Part shown: positions 17,458 through 26,244 of the stretch, piece by piece | Layout of the letters: every line of letters starts with the position of its first letter | Numbering within the stretch: the stretch's first letter is position 1 | Origin: an uncultured Eubacteriales bacterium | Lineage (GTDB): Bacteria; Bacillota; Clostridia; Oscillospirales; CAG-382 | Length of the DNA stretch: 64,000 nucleotides | NCBI GenBank assembly: GCA_934444645.1 | Contig: CAKSCV010000014.1 | Coordinates: 8,879-72,878, forward strand | Direction: 5' to 3' | Notes under the pieces: model-generated | What the model saw: the letters and a program-made list of their open reading frames with translations, nothing else | What the model was told of the DNA's origin: nothing | Database searches by the model: none | Made by a program: the position numbers and the translations under genes

Positions 17458-18171
17458 TTATCCGTGCATTTCTTCAATGTGATAAATATAGTCCAGCGTT
17501 TTGAGGGCTTCGATGATTTCCTTGTGCGTTTTGTATTTTTTCAGCTCCGTGCTGTCAATGGAAATGGCAATGGAATACACGCTGAGACCCGAATTGACAT
17601 AGGCGGGATTGGATTCGATATCGTCGATAAACAGTCCCAAGCGGCGAATGGTTGTGACGAAATCCTGCAAATATTCGCTGCTCTTTAATTCCAAATGCAC
17701 TTCAAAGTGGTTGGAACGGTTTTTGAGATAGGTCTCAAATGCCGGAAACAGCGACAGACAGCACAAAAGCGCGGCAAACGACACAAGCGTCACGGTGTAA
17801 AGTCCGGCGCCGGCGGTAAGCCCGATGATGCCGGTTGCCCAAAGCCCCATGGAGGTGGTAAGGCCTTTGATCTGGTTGCGGGAGCTGAACAGCATGGAAT
17901 TGACGCTGATGATGGCGGCGGCAATGACGGTGGCGGCGGAAATGATATAAAGCTCATCGCCTTGGGACGACAAATAAATGTCAAGAAGCATTGCGACCGT
18001 GGAGGCGAGCGACACTAAGATAAACGTGCGAAGACCGGCTGAATGACGCTTGCTGGAACGCTCACAGCCGATGACAGCGGCAAGAAGTACCGAAAGCAGA
18101 ATGCGGAAAATGACCGACGCTGCGCCGATTTCAACCGACCATGCGCCAAGTCTCATTGCAATGGGATCCAT
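17458..18171 (-). CDS. MgtC/SapB family membrane protein
   Basis: A 237-residue protein with four or five N-terminal helices and an ~85-residue C-terminal soluble domain. The GCERSSKRHSAGLRTFILV segment is the MgtC/SapB signature (usually GxxRExxxxxAGLRT). Known members affect magnesium homeostasis, ATP synthase or acid adaptation. The gene starts 32 bases after the CPA2 antiporter gene ends, on the same strand. A joint role in ion or pH homeostasis is likely but inferred. Confidence 0.88.
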   Translation of the reverse strand: MDPIAMRLGAWSVEIGAASVIFRILLSVLLAAVIGCERSSKRHSAGLRTFILVSLASTVAMLLDIYLSSQGDELYIISAATVIAAAIISVNSMLFSSRNQIKGLTTSMGLWATGIIGLTAGAGLYTVTLVSFAALLCCLSLFPAFETYLKNRSNHFEVHLELKSSEYLQDFVTTIRRLGLFIDDIESNPAYVNSGLSVYSIAISIDSTELKKYKTHKEIIEALKTLDYIYHIEEMHG

Positions 18172-18203
18172 AAAACAAAACCTCTCTTTCTTTCGCTTTG
18201 CCC

Positions 18204-19649
18204 TTACCAGCGTCCGGCTTGCCGTTTCCGAAGCGGAAACATGGCGTTATACTGCTCTTCTGCGGCACTTGTAAAGGCTTTTTCCTCTTCGGAATCGGGG
18301 TGCGGCGGCAGCTCCTCTTGAATTTTCTGAATGCGTTCGATCAACAGCTCCAGCTGTGTTTTCGGCACGCCGTTTTCAGCGGTTTCCTCGTCGAGCGGCA
18401 CGATGTCCTCAAGCTTTGTGGAGTAGGATTTGGATAAGTACAGCGACAATTTCGCGCAGGGCGGTCCGATAAGCTCATACAGAACGCTGGACGCGAGGAT
18501 GACCGTTTCAAGCGCCGCACCGTGTGTGCCGCCGAGCGTTCGCGCACCGAGGGCGGCAAGTCCGATGGCTACGCCTGCCTGCGGAATGAGGGCAAGCCCC
18601 AAATAATTGCGTACCTCTTTGGATTTTTTCACGACGGCACAGCCGAAGAAAGACCCTGCGTATTTGCCGAGAATACGCGTTAAAAAGTAGGCAACGCCGA
18701 TCACGGCGAGCGGAACGGTTCCGACCGCGTCGGAGGGATTAAACAGTGCCTCCAAATCAAAGGTGAGTCCGGAGCGGACAAAAAACAAGAGCAATAACGG
18801 CGGGCTGAAATAATTCAGCTGCTTGAACAGCTTGTCGTCGTTCGTAGTATTGATGTAGACCGTGCCCATGGACATGCAGCCCAAAAGCGGCGACACGCCG
18901 AACAGTGCACAAATACCGCAAAAACCGAACAGCAGTGCAATCGAGACGATAAGACGGTTATCCGTGCTGTGCCTATATAACGACAGCTTCATGATGAACC
19001 CAAACACACAGCCAAGAAGCAATACGCCAAGATTGACCGCGATCGGCTTTATCACGCTCATGATATGAAAAGCCGCTCCCGAAATCGACGATACGGCAAG
19101 CGAAATGCACAGCCCATACGCCACGAGCGCGACAATGTCGTCGAGTGCCACGACCTGCAGCAGCGTATTGACAAAATCGCCCTTTGCGCCGGTCTGCCGT
19201 ATGGTCATCACGGTGGAAGCCGGAGCGGTCGCCGAGGCAAGTGCCGCCAAAACAAGCGAGAAGGCAAGATTCACGCCGAGAATACAATACGTGACCACAA
19301 ACACCAAAAGCGACGCCATTAACGCTTCTGCCACGGTGATGACAACGACCTTCAGACCGTTCTTTTTGAGGGTATCCAGCTTAAAATATTCGCCGGTGCT
19401 GAAAGCGATAAATGCAAGTGCAATGTCCGCCAAAAACGACATACCGTCGATAACATTTCTCGGCACAAGATTCAGACAATACGGTCCGATGAGAATGCCG
19501 GCAAGGATATAGGCCGTGACGTTCGGCAGCTTCAGACGTTTGGTGATGCGCGTCAGCAGAAAGCCGAACAGCAGCATAAAGGAGACCGAAATGATGATCG
19601 TCGCCACGCCTGACGCCGATTGGATGTGCTTTGACAGGTTTTCGAGCAT
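18204..19649 (-). CDS. CPA2-family cation:proton antiporter
   Basis: A 481-residue KefB/NapA-like antiporter with about 12 helices. ATAPASTVMTIRQTGAKGDF and ALDDIVAL (helix 5 with paired Asp) are typical of the exchange site. A charged 60-residue cytoplasmic tail ends the protein; no TrkA-N domain is present. AAGGAGG precedes the ATG. It is divergent from a LysR-type regulator 152 bases away and probably co-transcribed with the MgtC-like gene. Na+ or K+ as the driven ion cannot be told. Confidence 0.88.
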   Translation of the reverse strand: MLENLSKHIQSASGVATIIISVSFMLLFGFLLTRITKRLKLPNVTAYILAGILIGPYCLNLVPRNVIDGMSFLADIALAFIAFSTGEYFKLDTLKKNGLKVVVITVAEALMASLLVFVVTYCILGVNLAFSLVLAALASATAPASTVMTIRQTGAKGDFVNTLLQVVALDDIVALVAYGLCISLAVSSISGAAFHIMSVIKPIAVNLGVLLLGCVFGFIMKLSLYRHSTDNRLIVSIALLFGFCGICALFGVSPLLGCMSMGTVYINTTNDDKLFKQLNYFSPPLLLLFFVRSGLTFDLEALFNPSDAVGTVPLAVIGVAYFLTRILGKYAGSFFGCAVVKKSKEVRNYLGLALIPQAGVAIGLAALGARTLGGTHGAALETVILASSVLYELIGPPCAKLSLYLSKSYSTKLEDIVPLDEETAENGVPKTQLELLIERIQKIQEELPPHPDSEEEKAFTSAAEEQYNAMFPLRKRQAGRW

Positions 19650-19731
19650 TCTGTTTCCTCCTTTACAGAATTATTTTTTGAGATTTAACAAAATAACGCC
19701 TCGCAGGGCTTGAAAAACCATATTCTATATG

Positions 19732-19748
19732 ATACACTATTTATGTAT
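19732..19748 (+). promoter_or_regulatory. Candidate LysR operator between divergent genes
   Basis: Inverted repeat ATACA-N7-TGTAT in the AT-rich gap between the antiporter and LysR genes. LysR proteins commonly bind T-rich/A-rich dyads between themselves and a divergent target. No binding data. Confidence 0.4.
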
Positions 19749-19801
19749 AAAGTCAAGTTATATTTTTTTAGAGTAACATAAATTTACAGAATGGAGACGC
19801 C

Positions 19802-20704
19802 ATGTTAGACATCAAGCTCGCGACGTTATTGACAGTTGCGAAAGAGAAAAATTTCACCAAAGCCGCCGAAAAGCTGTCGTTAACACAGCCGGCTGTAAGC
19901 CATCATATCGGACAGCTGGAGGACGAACTCGGCACCCGCATTTTCATTCGTGCCAAAACCGGCTTACGCCTGACACCGGAGGGAGAAATCGTGCTTCGGT
20001 ATGCTGAACGGCTGCAGTCGCTTTACGACAAAATGTTAGAGGAACTGAACGACAGCGAACGTCATATGACAAAAATCCGCGTCGGCATCACACACACGGC
20101 AGAAAGCAATCGGATCACCGAAATTCTCGCCAAATACGGCGCTCAAGAGGATAACATTACGATAACGGTTATTACGGATACCATAAAACATCTTTATAAT
20201 ATGCTTGCCACGTATCAGCTCGATTTGGCGTTTATTGAAGGAAAACCGAGCGATCCCTCCTTCAATCACATCCTTCTCGATACGGATTATCTTGCCTGTG
20301 TGCTGCCCGTGACACATCCGCTTGCCGCGCGTTCGATGGTTTCGCTTGCCGAATTGAAAAATGAGCAAATGATCTTGCGGCTGCCATCCTCAGGCACGCG
20401 CCGTTTGTTTGAAGCCGCGCTTTTAAGCATCAACGAATCCATTCATTCCTTTAATATTGCCATGGAGGTTGACAATATCGCAACCATCAAGGACTTGATC
20501 CGCAAGGAACTCGGCGTTTCGATTTTACCGAAAAGCGCGTGCATGGACGAATTAAAAAAAGGCAAGCTTGCCGTGCTGCCGATTGAAAACTTAAGTATGC
20601 CGCGCGAAATGAACATCGTATACAACCGCGATTTTTCGCACACCGAAATCTTGCAAGACCTTGTTAAGCTGTACCGTGAGGAGGAACGCAAGGCGAATGC
20701 CTGA
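19802..20704 (+). CDS. LysR-type transcriptional regulator
   Basis: A 300-residue regulator with an N-terminal winged helix (residues 1-60, FTKAAEKLSLTQPAVSHHIGQ recognition region) and a two-lobed effector domain (about 88-295). Divergent orientation next to the antiporter/MgtC pair suggests it controls those genes and itself. The effector is unknown. Its last eight bases overlap a small downstream reading frame with a good ribosome site. Confidence 0.93.
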   Translation: MLDIKLATLLTVAKEKNFTKAAEKLSLTQPAVSHHIGQLEDELGTRIFIRAKTGLRLTPEGEIVLRYAERLQSLYDKMLEELNDSERHMTKIRVGITHTAESNRITEILAKYGAQEDNITITVITDTIKHLYNMLATYQLDLAFIEGKPSDPSFNHILLDTDYLACVLPVTHPLAARSMVSLAELKNEQMILRLPSSGTRRLFEAALLSINESIHSFNIAMEVDNIATIKDLIRKELGVSILPKSACMDELKKGKLAVLPIENLSMPREMNIVYNRDFSHTEILQDLVKLYREEERKANA

Positions 20705-20930
20705 AAACAAAGGCAAACAAAGAGAAAGGCGGCTTTACCTCTCGTCAAACGAAGCACTCTTGCCCGAAGAATCCGCATTCTTGGCGATGGACGCAAACGG
20801 CAAAATCGAACAGACCTTTGGTTTTCAAGCATACCGCACGCAGATATATGCCGGCACGACCGAGGCTGCCTACGTTTTTTCCGCTGTCGGCGGGTCAGAC
20901 GATCAAGTCCTTCCCGAAAGAAGAGCATAA
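20697..20930 (+). CDS. Small hypothetical protein overlapping lysR end
   Basis: A 77-residue frame starting MPENKGKQRERRLYLSS and ending in a charged tail. The ATG at 20697 follows AGGAGGA by 11 bases and overlaps the LysR gene by eight bases, and a strong terminator follows immediately, so the frame has the context of a real gene. No signal peptide, helix or known motif was recognised. Its function is unknown. Confidence 0.5.
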   Translation: MPENKGKQRERRLYLSSNEALLPEESAFLAMDANGKIEQTFGFQAYRTQIYAGTTEAAYVFSAVGGSDDQVLPERRA

Positions 20931-20934
20931 AAAT

Positions 20935-20972
20935 GGCGGAGACTTGTGAGGGTCTCCGCCTTGCTTTTTATT
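20935..20972. terminator. Terminator between lysR unit and fucosidase
   Basis: A 9-bp perfect stem (GGCGGAGAC with GTCTCCGCC, 20935-20960) followed by TTGCTTTTTATTT on the plus strand. The minus strand has CATTTTTATG after the stem, so it may also stop the fucosidase transcript. Confidence 0.85.
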
Positions 20973-22293
20973 TCAAGAACAGCTCAATGACCGGCACGGT
21001 GACATCGGGCACCGGAACCGGCAGCTCCAATACCAAAAGGTCGTCGGCTTCGGTGCGGCATTCGCTGAAATGCGTGCTGGATTTTTCGGTAAATTTGATT
21101 TCACTGCCGTCATGCAAGAACTGCGCATAGTCCACTTTTCCGGCAAAGCCGCGCATTTCGAGAAATGCATACGGATATTCCATCAGATGCACATATACCC
21201 GCTTGCCGTCGGCACTCTGCGTAAACCGGCAGCCGCGCGGCACGGGAAGCTCCGGATCTGCCATGGTGCAGCCGTAAATCGAGCGGCCGTTTAAGCGCAT
21301 CCATTCGCCAAAGACTTCGAGAGCCGCGTCAGCGCGCTTGTCAAAATTGCCGCGTGAGGTCGGACCGACGTTCATAAGCAGGTTGCCGCCGATGCAGACC
21401 GTGTTGATGAGCATTTCAATGAGCATTCGCGGCGATTTCCAGCTCTTTTCGTCGCGATGATAGCCCCACGAGCCGGAGAAGGTCTGGCAGGCCTCCCAGG
21501 TCACGCGTTCGCCGGTTTTCGGGTGTTTCGGCCAGCTAAGAACCTGGTATTGCTCGGGCGTCCAAAGGTCTTGCTCCAAATCGGCGCGGTTGTCGATGAT
21601 GATGTTCGGCTGAAGTGAGCGTACAAGGGAAATCAGCTTTTCGGATTCCCATTCGTTCTTGCCCTTGCCGCCGCCATGCTGCATCCAAGGCTTGACCGAC
21701 GCCGGATTCGGATGTGTGTAGGAGAAGTCGAGCCATAAAATGTCGATTTTTCCGTAATTGGTTAACAGCTCGGTGAGCTGATTGCGCATATATTCGGCGT
21801 ATTTGCGTACATCGCGGCCTTTGTCAAGCTCCTCGGCATTCGGGTCGTTGCGGCGCGGATGGAGCGAATCGATCGGGAAATCCGGGTGATGCCAGTCGAT
21901 GAGGGAGTAGTAGAAGCCGACGTGCAAGCCCTCGGCGCGGAACGCATCGGCATATTCCTTGACAAGGTCGCGCCCGAACGGCGTGTTGGTGATCTTGTAG
22001 TCGGTGTGACAGCTGTCAAATAAGCAAAAGCCCTCGTGATGTTTGGTGGTGAGAACGGCATATTTCATACCGGCGGCTTTGGCTTTTTTTGCCCATTCAC
22101 GCGCGTCGAACAGGTCAGGGTCGAAGTGGTCGAAATACTTTTGATACTTTTCCTCGGAGATGAATTCGTTGGTTTTTACCCATTCGTGACGCGCCGGAAG
22201 CGCATACAGACCGAAATGGATGAACATACCGAACCGGTCATGGATAAACCAGCTTGTGTCGCCGGCGGTTTTGTGTTCGGGAAATAAGGGCAT
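20968..22293 (-). CDS. Alpha-L-fucosidase, GH29
   Basis: A 441-residue retaining fucosidase, releasing terminal L-fucose from glycans. Seen are FGMFIHFGLYA near the N-terminus, LTTKHHEGFCLF (substrate-binding histidines near 85) and DILWLDFSY, where Asp189 is the likely nucleophile, followed by the GNLLMNVGPT motif. There is no signal peptide, so it acts in the cytoplasm on imported fucosides. AAGGAGG precedes the ATG. It is monocistronic; the acid/base residue is not assignable by eye, as is usual in GH29. Confidence 0.95.
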   Translation of the reverse strand: MPLFPEHKTAGDTSWFIHDRFGMFIHFGLYALPARHEWVKTNEFISEEKYQKYFDHFDPDLFDAREWAKKAKAAGMKYAVLTTKHHEGFCLFDSCHTDYKITNTPFGRDLVKEYADAFRAEGLHVGFYYSLIDWHHPDFPIDSLHPRRNDPNAEELDKGRDVRKYAEYMRNQLTELLTNYGKIDILWLDFSYTHPNPASVKPWMQHGGGKGKNEWESEKLISLVRSLQPNIIIDNRADLEQDLWTPEQYQVLSWPKHPKTGERVTWEACQTFSGSWGYHRDEKSWKSPRMLIEMLINTVCIGGNLLMNVGPTSRGNFDKRADAALEVFGEWMRLNGRSIYGCTMADPELPVPRGCRFTQSADGKRVYVHLMEYPYAFLEMRGFAGKVDYAQFLHDGSEIKFTEKSSTHFSECRTEADDLLVLELPVPVPDVTVPVIELFLK

Positions 22294-22412
22294 GAGAAGA
22301 ACCTCCTTGCAAATGCAGTATTCTGAAGCTTTATCACCACTATTTTACCATATTTACCCGAATATGCCATGTGTTATTTCATCAACAATATGTGTTTTTC
22401 GGTAAAATCGGC

Positions 22413-22450
22413 AAAAAGACGCTCCGGAAAGATAATTCTTCTCGGAGCGT
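22413..22450 (-). terminator. Terminator of the 41-residue peptide gene
   Basis: ACGCTCCG (22419-22426) pairs with CGGAGCGT (22443-22450); on the minus strand the stem is followed by CTTTTTG. It begins 20 bases after the peptide stop codon. Confidence 0.75.
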
Positions 22451-22469
22451 TTGTGCTTGTTAAGGCATT

Positions 22470-22595
22470 TTAAGCGTCTGCTTCTTCATCCTCATCCTCT
22501 AACCAACTGCCGTCGATTTTGCCCTCACTGCCGGTGAGAATGTCTTCGGAAAGCGGTCGTATGTTCAATTCGGGAGAAAAATAGTTCTTATTCAT
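22470..22595 (-). CDS. 41-residue acidic peptide of unknown function
   Basis: The frame encodes a peptide starting MNKNYFSPELNIRPLSEDIL and ending in an acidic tail with EDEDEEADA. GGAGGAATGACC directly precedes the ATG and a terminator follows, so it has all marks of a small gene. The layout (short basic/aromatic head, PEL motif, then EDIL and a Ser/Gly/acidic tail) resembles small peptides of gut Firmicutes with the pattern YxxPE(I/L)xxxxxxxEDI(I/L)TxS. Those are of unknown role. No cysteine, leader-protease site or modifying enzyme is adjacent, so a RiPP precursor role is not supported. Confidence 0.65.
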   Translation of the reverse strand: MNKNYFSPELNIRPLSEDILTGSEGKIDGSWLEDEDEEADA

Positions 22596-22690
22596 TGGTC
22601 ATTCCTCCTGCAATTTCAAGAACACTGTCTACCCGGGCTTTTCAGAAGAAGTATAAAGATATATAAAATTACCTAAGTTTTCTAAAACTA

Positions 22691-22719
22691 TTGCTTTTTG
22701 AAATGATATATGATATAAT
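22691..22719 (+). promoter_or_regulatory. Promoter of small RNA / SLH leader
   Basis: TTGCTT (22691-22696), 17-base spacer, TATAAT (22714-22719) with an extended TGA just before it. It directs transcription to the right, through 190 bases without a gene. Confidence 0.7.
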
Positions 22720-22725
22720 ATTACA

Positions 22726-22909
22726 AACGGAAGAGATAACATGATAACATATAGTAAGTAATTTTCAAAGAGGCTTATCTTGTTCAAATTGCAATACTTG
22801 TTATGTTCCTCTATTGAATCAACTAAATATGTAGAACATATGAGAATGATGCACTATAGCGAGCAAGACATTCCTCTTTGATGAGAAAGAATGTTGGGCT
22901 CGTTTTTTT
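22726..22909 (+). ncRNA. Candidate small RNA or attenuated leader
   Basis: From the inferred start near 22726 to a strong intrinsic terminator (CGAGC 22860-22864 and ACATTC 22868-22873 pairing with GAATGT 22889-22894 and GCTCG 22898-22902, then seven T) there is no open frame with a ribosome site. Internal complementarities (AGATAA with TTATCT, ATAACA with TGTTAT, AGAGG with CCTCT) suggest a folded RNA. It does not show the conserved cores of T-box, SAM, cobalamin, lysine or purine riboswitches or tmRNA. Either it is a stand-alone ~185-base RNA or an attenuator for the SLH gene 53 bases further on. Confidence 0.5.
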
Positions 22910-22961
22910 GTTGTTAGATTTTAGAATGGCGGTATGAGTTCTATGCCATTGGAGGTGCAGT

Positions 22962-24065
22962 TTGTTGCTGAATAGAATGATGATAGTGTTGAGCATTGCC
23001 ATGGTTTCATTAACAATTCCTGTAGGGGCTGCTACAAGAGAAGAATGTATATGGGCGGTGGTGTCGCAGTCTAATATTGACTTAAGTGAAGCAGATGAAG
23101 ACGTTTTGACTTCCTATACGGATGGATATGAATTTGAGCAAGAGTGGCGCAAACCTTTTGTTTGCGCCGCCCTTGAGAATAATATTGTATATGGATATGA
23201 AGATGGCTCTTTGAGACTAAAGCAGGATATTACAAGAGCGGAATTTGCGTGTATGGTGTATCGGGCTAAAAATTTTTATAATACCCCACCAATAGACCCG
23301 GTGAAATATGAAGGCAAATATAGCGATATTTCGGATTGGAACGAGAAGGAGATTTGCTTTTGTATAGAAAACGGATATATGATTGGATATGGAAATGAGT
23401 TCGGTTCTGAGGATGTAATAACGAGTGAACAACTAGACATTGTCATAAGCAGAATGAAATACGGATTGTCTACAAAAGAAAAATATTCTTTGTATGAAAT
23501 ATGCGGCAATTCTCCTATATCAGTAGAAAAAATGAATCATTCAGCATACAATGATGAGCTGAAAAGCGTGGAATTGAAACTAAGGCCGAATGAAGAACTG
23601 ATTGGCAGTAACAGTGTTGAAATTGCCGGTGAAATAGAAAATCTTATGGATTTGCAAGGAAATATGGATTATGAAAAATTAAGCTCTGAAGAGTACAAAA
23701 AACATATATTGGAAAGCTTTAAGGCCGAAAACGGCACCGTCATTAAAATAATAGATGCGGAAGCTGTAAAGAAGATCGATGATATTATAAAAGAAGCCGA
23801 GGATAATAACATAAAAAGAGAAAGCATATTTGTTTTTTCGCCTAACAACAATAAAAAAAGTATAATGGCAACAGCATATAGCAGAATGTTAGGCTCAGGA
23901 TACGAATATTACTGTTATCTGGAAACGAAGGAAAAAACTCCAAACGATGAAATCGTAGGAAAATGGTATAAGAGAAGAGTGGATATTGATTACACACAGT
24001 ATAAGACATATAGTTCTCCGTATGCAGAATTATTTTGCAAATATGGTGTCCCGGAAGAATTATAA
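22962..24065 (+). CDS. SLH-domain secreted protein, AT-rich
   Basis: A 367-residue protein with a signal peptide (to about VGAA, residue 24) and S-layer-homology-like units; the clearest is YGYEDGSLRLKQDITRAEF (about 70-90), with a second diverged copy near 115-160. SLH units anchor proteins to wall-linked pyruvylated glycans. The remaining 200 residues are not recognised. The start is TTG at 22962 or 22965, since GGAGGTG lies at 22951-22957; the first ATG (22977) is too far. Codon use is strongly AT-biased (ATA, AGA, AAA frequent), unlike all neighbours, which suggests recent transfer. Confidence 0.75.
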   Translation: MLLNRMMIVLSIAMVSLTIPVGAATREECIWAVVSQSNIDLSEADEDVLTSYTDGYEFEQEWRKPFVCAALENNIVYGYEDGSLRLKQDITRAEFACMVYRAKNFYNTPPIDPVKYEGKYSDISDWNEKEICFCIENGYMIGYGNEFGSEDVITSEQLDIVISRMKYGLSTKEKYSLYEICGNSPISVEKMNHSAYNDELKSVELKLRPNEELIGSNSVEIAGEIENLMDLQGNMDYEKLSSEEYKKHILESFKAENGTVIKIIDAEAVKKIDDIIKEAEDNNIKRESIFVFSPNNNKKSIMATAYSRMLGSGYEYYCYLETKEKTPNDEIVGKWYKRRVDIDYTQYKTYSSPYAELFCKYGVPEEL

Positions 24066-24070
24066 AAAAT

Positions 24071-24131
24071 GAGCCGACTCGTGCCGGCTCAAAGACCGCT
24101 GACAAAGCTAAAGTCAGCGGTCTGAATTTTT
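24071..24131 (+). terminator. Double-hairpin terminator after the SLH gene
   Basis: A GAGCCG/CGGCTC hairpin (24071-24090) is followed by an 11-bp perfect stem (24093-24103 with 24113-24123) and TTTTT. Confidence 0.9.
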
Positions 24132-24171
24132 ATACAAGGAAACTCTTGTTAAGTAATTATCCGTAACCCGG

Positions 24172-25383
24172 TTACGCCAACTTCTTTTCAAGTCGTTCGC
24201 GGATAGCCGAAATGAATTCGGCGGTGGTTGCGGTTTTGACCGTAATGCCCTCGGCAAGACCGGCAAGATCCTTGGTCATGATGCCGTCGTTCAACGTGTC
24301 AATGCAGGCTTCCTCCAGCTTGTCGGCAAACGAAACGAGGTCGGGCAGCTCGTCAAGCTCGCCGCGCTTGCGAAGCGCACCGCTCCAGGCGTAAATGGTC
24401 GCCATGGGGTTGGTGGAGGTGGTTTCACCGGCAAGATACTTGTAGTAGTGGCGCGTGACCGTGCCGTGCGCGGCTTCGTATTCATAGTTGCCGTCCGGGC
24501 TGACAAGGACGCTGGTCATCATGGCAAGCGATCCGAACGCGGTGGAGACCATATCGCTCATGACGTCGCCGTCGTAGTTCTTGCACGCCCAAATGTAGCC
24601 GCCTTCGCTGCGGATAACGCGTGCGACAGCGTCGTCGATCAGGGTGTAGAAATAGGTAATACCGAGCTTTTCAAACGTTTCTTTGTAATCGGCTTCGTAA
24701 ACTTCGGCGAAAATGTCCTTAAACGTGTGGTCATACTTTTTGCTGATGGTGTCCTTGGTGGAGAACCACAGGTCTTGCTTGGTATCGATGGCATATTTGA
24801 AGCAAGAGTGCGCGAACGACCGGATGGACGTGTCCTTGTTGTACTGTCCCTGCAAAACGCCCGGGCATTCGAAATCATAGACCGTCTGACGCGTTTCCTT
24901 GCCGTTTTCATCGGTAAAGACGATCTCTGCCTTGCCCTTGCCGGGAATGCGCATTTCAGAGGCCTTGTACACGTCGCCGTAGGCATGACGGGCGATGGTG
25001 ATCGGCTTTTTCCAGTTTTTCACGACTGGCTTGATGGAATCAATGAGGATCGGCGCACGGAAGACCGTGCCGTCCAAAATTGCGCGGATGGTGCCGTTGG
25101 GGCTTTTCCACATTTCTTTAAGATGGTATTCCTCGACGCGTTGAGCATTCGGCGTGATGGTGGCGCATTTGACGGCAACGCCGTATTTTTTGGCGGCATA
25201 GCTTGCGTCAACCGTCACCTGGTCATCGGTGCGGTCGCGTTCGGGAAGACCAAGGTCGTAGTATTCGGTCTTTAATTCCACAAACGGTTCTAACAGCTCT
25301 TCCTTGATGATCTGCCAGATGATGCGGGTCATCTCGTCGCCGTCCATTTCGACAAGCGGCGTTTTCATTTGAATTTTCTGCAT
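24172..25383 (-). CDS. icd: NADP-dependent isocitrate dehydrogenase
   Basis: A 403-residue enzyme of the eukaryote-like subfamily, oxidising isocitrate to 2-oxoglutarate. Seen are EMDGDEMTRIIW at the start, the substrate loop SPNGTIRAILDGTVFR (about 95-110) and the metal-binding NYDGDVMSDMVSTAFGSL (about 270-290). The GTVTRHYY cofactor segment is of the NADP type. AAGGAGA precedes the ATG. It is the last gene of the acn-lipoprotein-icd cluster. No citrate synthase or 2-oxoglutarate dehydrogenase is in the window, so the route probably supplies glutamate rather than a full cycle. Confidence 0.95.
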   Translation of the reverse strand: MQKIQMKTPLVEMDGDEMTRIIWQIIKEELLEPFVELKTEYYDLGLPERDRTDDQVTVDASYAAKKYGVAVKCATITPNAQRVEEYHLKEMWKSPNGTIRAILDGTVFRAPILIDSIKPVVKNWKKPITIARHAYGDVYKASEMRIPGKGKAEIVFTDENGKETRQTVYDFECPGVLQGQYNKDTSIRSFAHSCFKYAIDTKQDLWFSTKDTISKKYDHTFKDIFAEVYEADYKETFEKLGITYFYTLIDDAVARVIRSEGGYIWACKNYDGDVMSDMVSTAFGSLAMMTSVLVSPDGNYEYEAAHGTVTRHYYKYLAGETTSTNPMATIYAWSGALRKRGELDELPDLVSFADKLEEACIDTLNDGIMTKDLAGLAEGITVKTATTAEFISAIRERLEKKLA

Positions 25384-25406
25384 GGAAAATATCTCCTTTT
25401 CGCGGC

Positions 25407-26183
25407 TTATTCGGTAAGAGCCGCTTTTAATTCGTCAAAAGTCATTTCACCGACCAAGGGCTGATAGTCTCCCTCAATCTGCAGGGAGGCGTAGTCTTCC
25501 TTCGAAAGCTCGTTTTCACCGTAGTAATAGTAGGTGGTGTTTGCGTCGACCGGTTCATCGTCGTCCGGCATTTCATTGTGGTTTTTGTCCTCAAACCGCG
25601 TGGTGAACAAGACCTGATCATACAAATAGTCCAAACGATTTTTTTCGTTTATTTGATAGTAGTTCTCATAGCAGATTGCACCGGCGAAATTGAAGTCATA
25701 GTTCCGCATGAGATTGTTTCCGGGAATATATTCAAATTCCGTGATACCGCCGACGCCGAAGCCAAGGCCGTCCATAACGGTATAGACCTTGCCGTCCGCA
25801 TAGGTGTACATACTTACCCCTGTGCTCTGCAGGTAAATGACAAGCTCTTTGCTGCCCTTTCCGTCAAAATCGATGAGATTGTAGACGATGTTTTCGGCAT
25901 CCTTGTGTTCGTCGTTAAAGGCGTTGACCACTTCGAGATACGCCTCGGCGTAACCGGCTGTTTCGGTCGCATCCGTCTTTTGTTCGGGATCGGTGCTGCT
26001 TTCGGATTCGCCGTTTTGGTTGGCGCTGTTTGCTTCGCCGCCCGTTATATCGCCGGTGCTCGGCGTGTTCGATTCCGTATTTTCGGAAGGATCGGGCTTT
26101 TCGGTGTTTTTATTCTGACATCCGGCAAACAGCGATGCGCTGACAAGTGCTGCAAAAAGAAGTAAAGCGAGCTTTCGTTTCAT
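25407..26183 (-). CDS. Lipoprotein of unknown function between acn and icd
   Basis: A 258-residue lipoprotein with signal peptide and LFAGC lipobox (Cys22). A Ser/Thr/Asn/Glu-rich linker (about 25-75) leads to a domain of about 180 residues. Its LIDFDGKGSKELVIY segment (about 103-117) resembles the FG-GAP/VCBS-like DxDGDGxxE calcium-binding repeats often seen in Clostridia lipoproteins. The domain may therefore bind metal, but no enzyme motif is visible. It lies 61 bases after aconitase and 23 bases before icd, so it is probably co-transcribed with both; why is not clear. Confidence 0.8.
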   Translation of the reverse strand: MKRKLALLLFAALVSASLFAGCQNKNTEKPDPSENTESNTPSTGDITGGEANSANQNGESESSTDPEQKTDATETAGYAEAYLEVVNAFNDEHKDAENIVYNLIDFDGKGSKELVIYLQSTGVSMYTYADGKVYTVMDGLGFGVGGITEFEYIPGNNLMRNYDFNFAGAICYENYYQINEKNRLDYLYDQVLFTTRFEDKNHNEMPDDDEPVDANTTYYYYGENELSKEDYASLQIEGDYQPLVGEMTFDELKAALTE

Positions 26184-26244
26184 GGTGCAATTTCCTTTCC
26201 AATTAAGCTATGAATAGCATGGGAAAAACGCGGTTTTTTATACA

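Noticed and set aside
22470..22595. Reading the 41-residue peptide as a RiPP precursor
   Set aside because: No modification enzyme, protease or exporter is nearby and the peptide has no Cys and few modifiable core residues.
26184..26244. GCTATTCATAGC-like palindrome between the lipoprotein and acn
   Set aside because: It is too short and lacks a U-tract, so it is probably chance.
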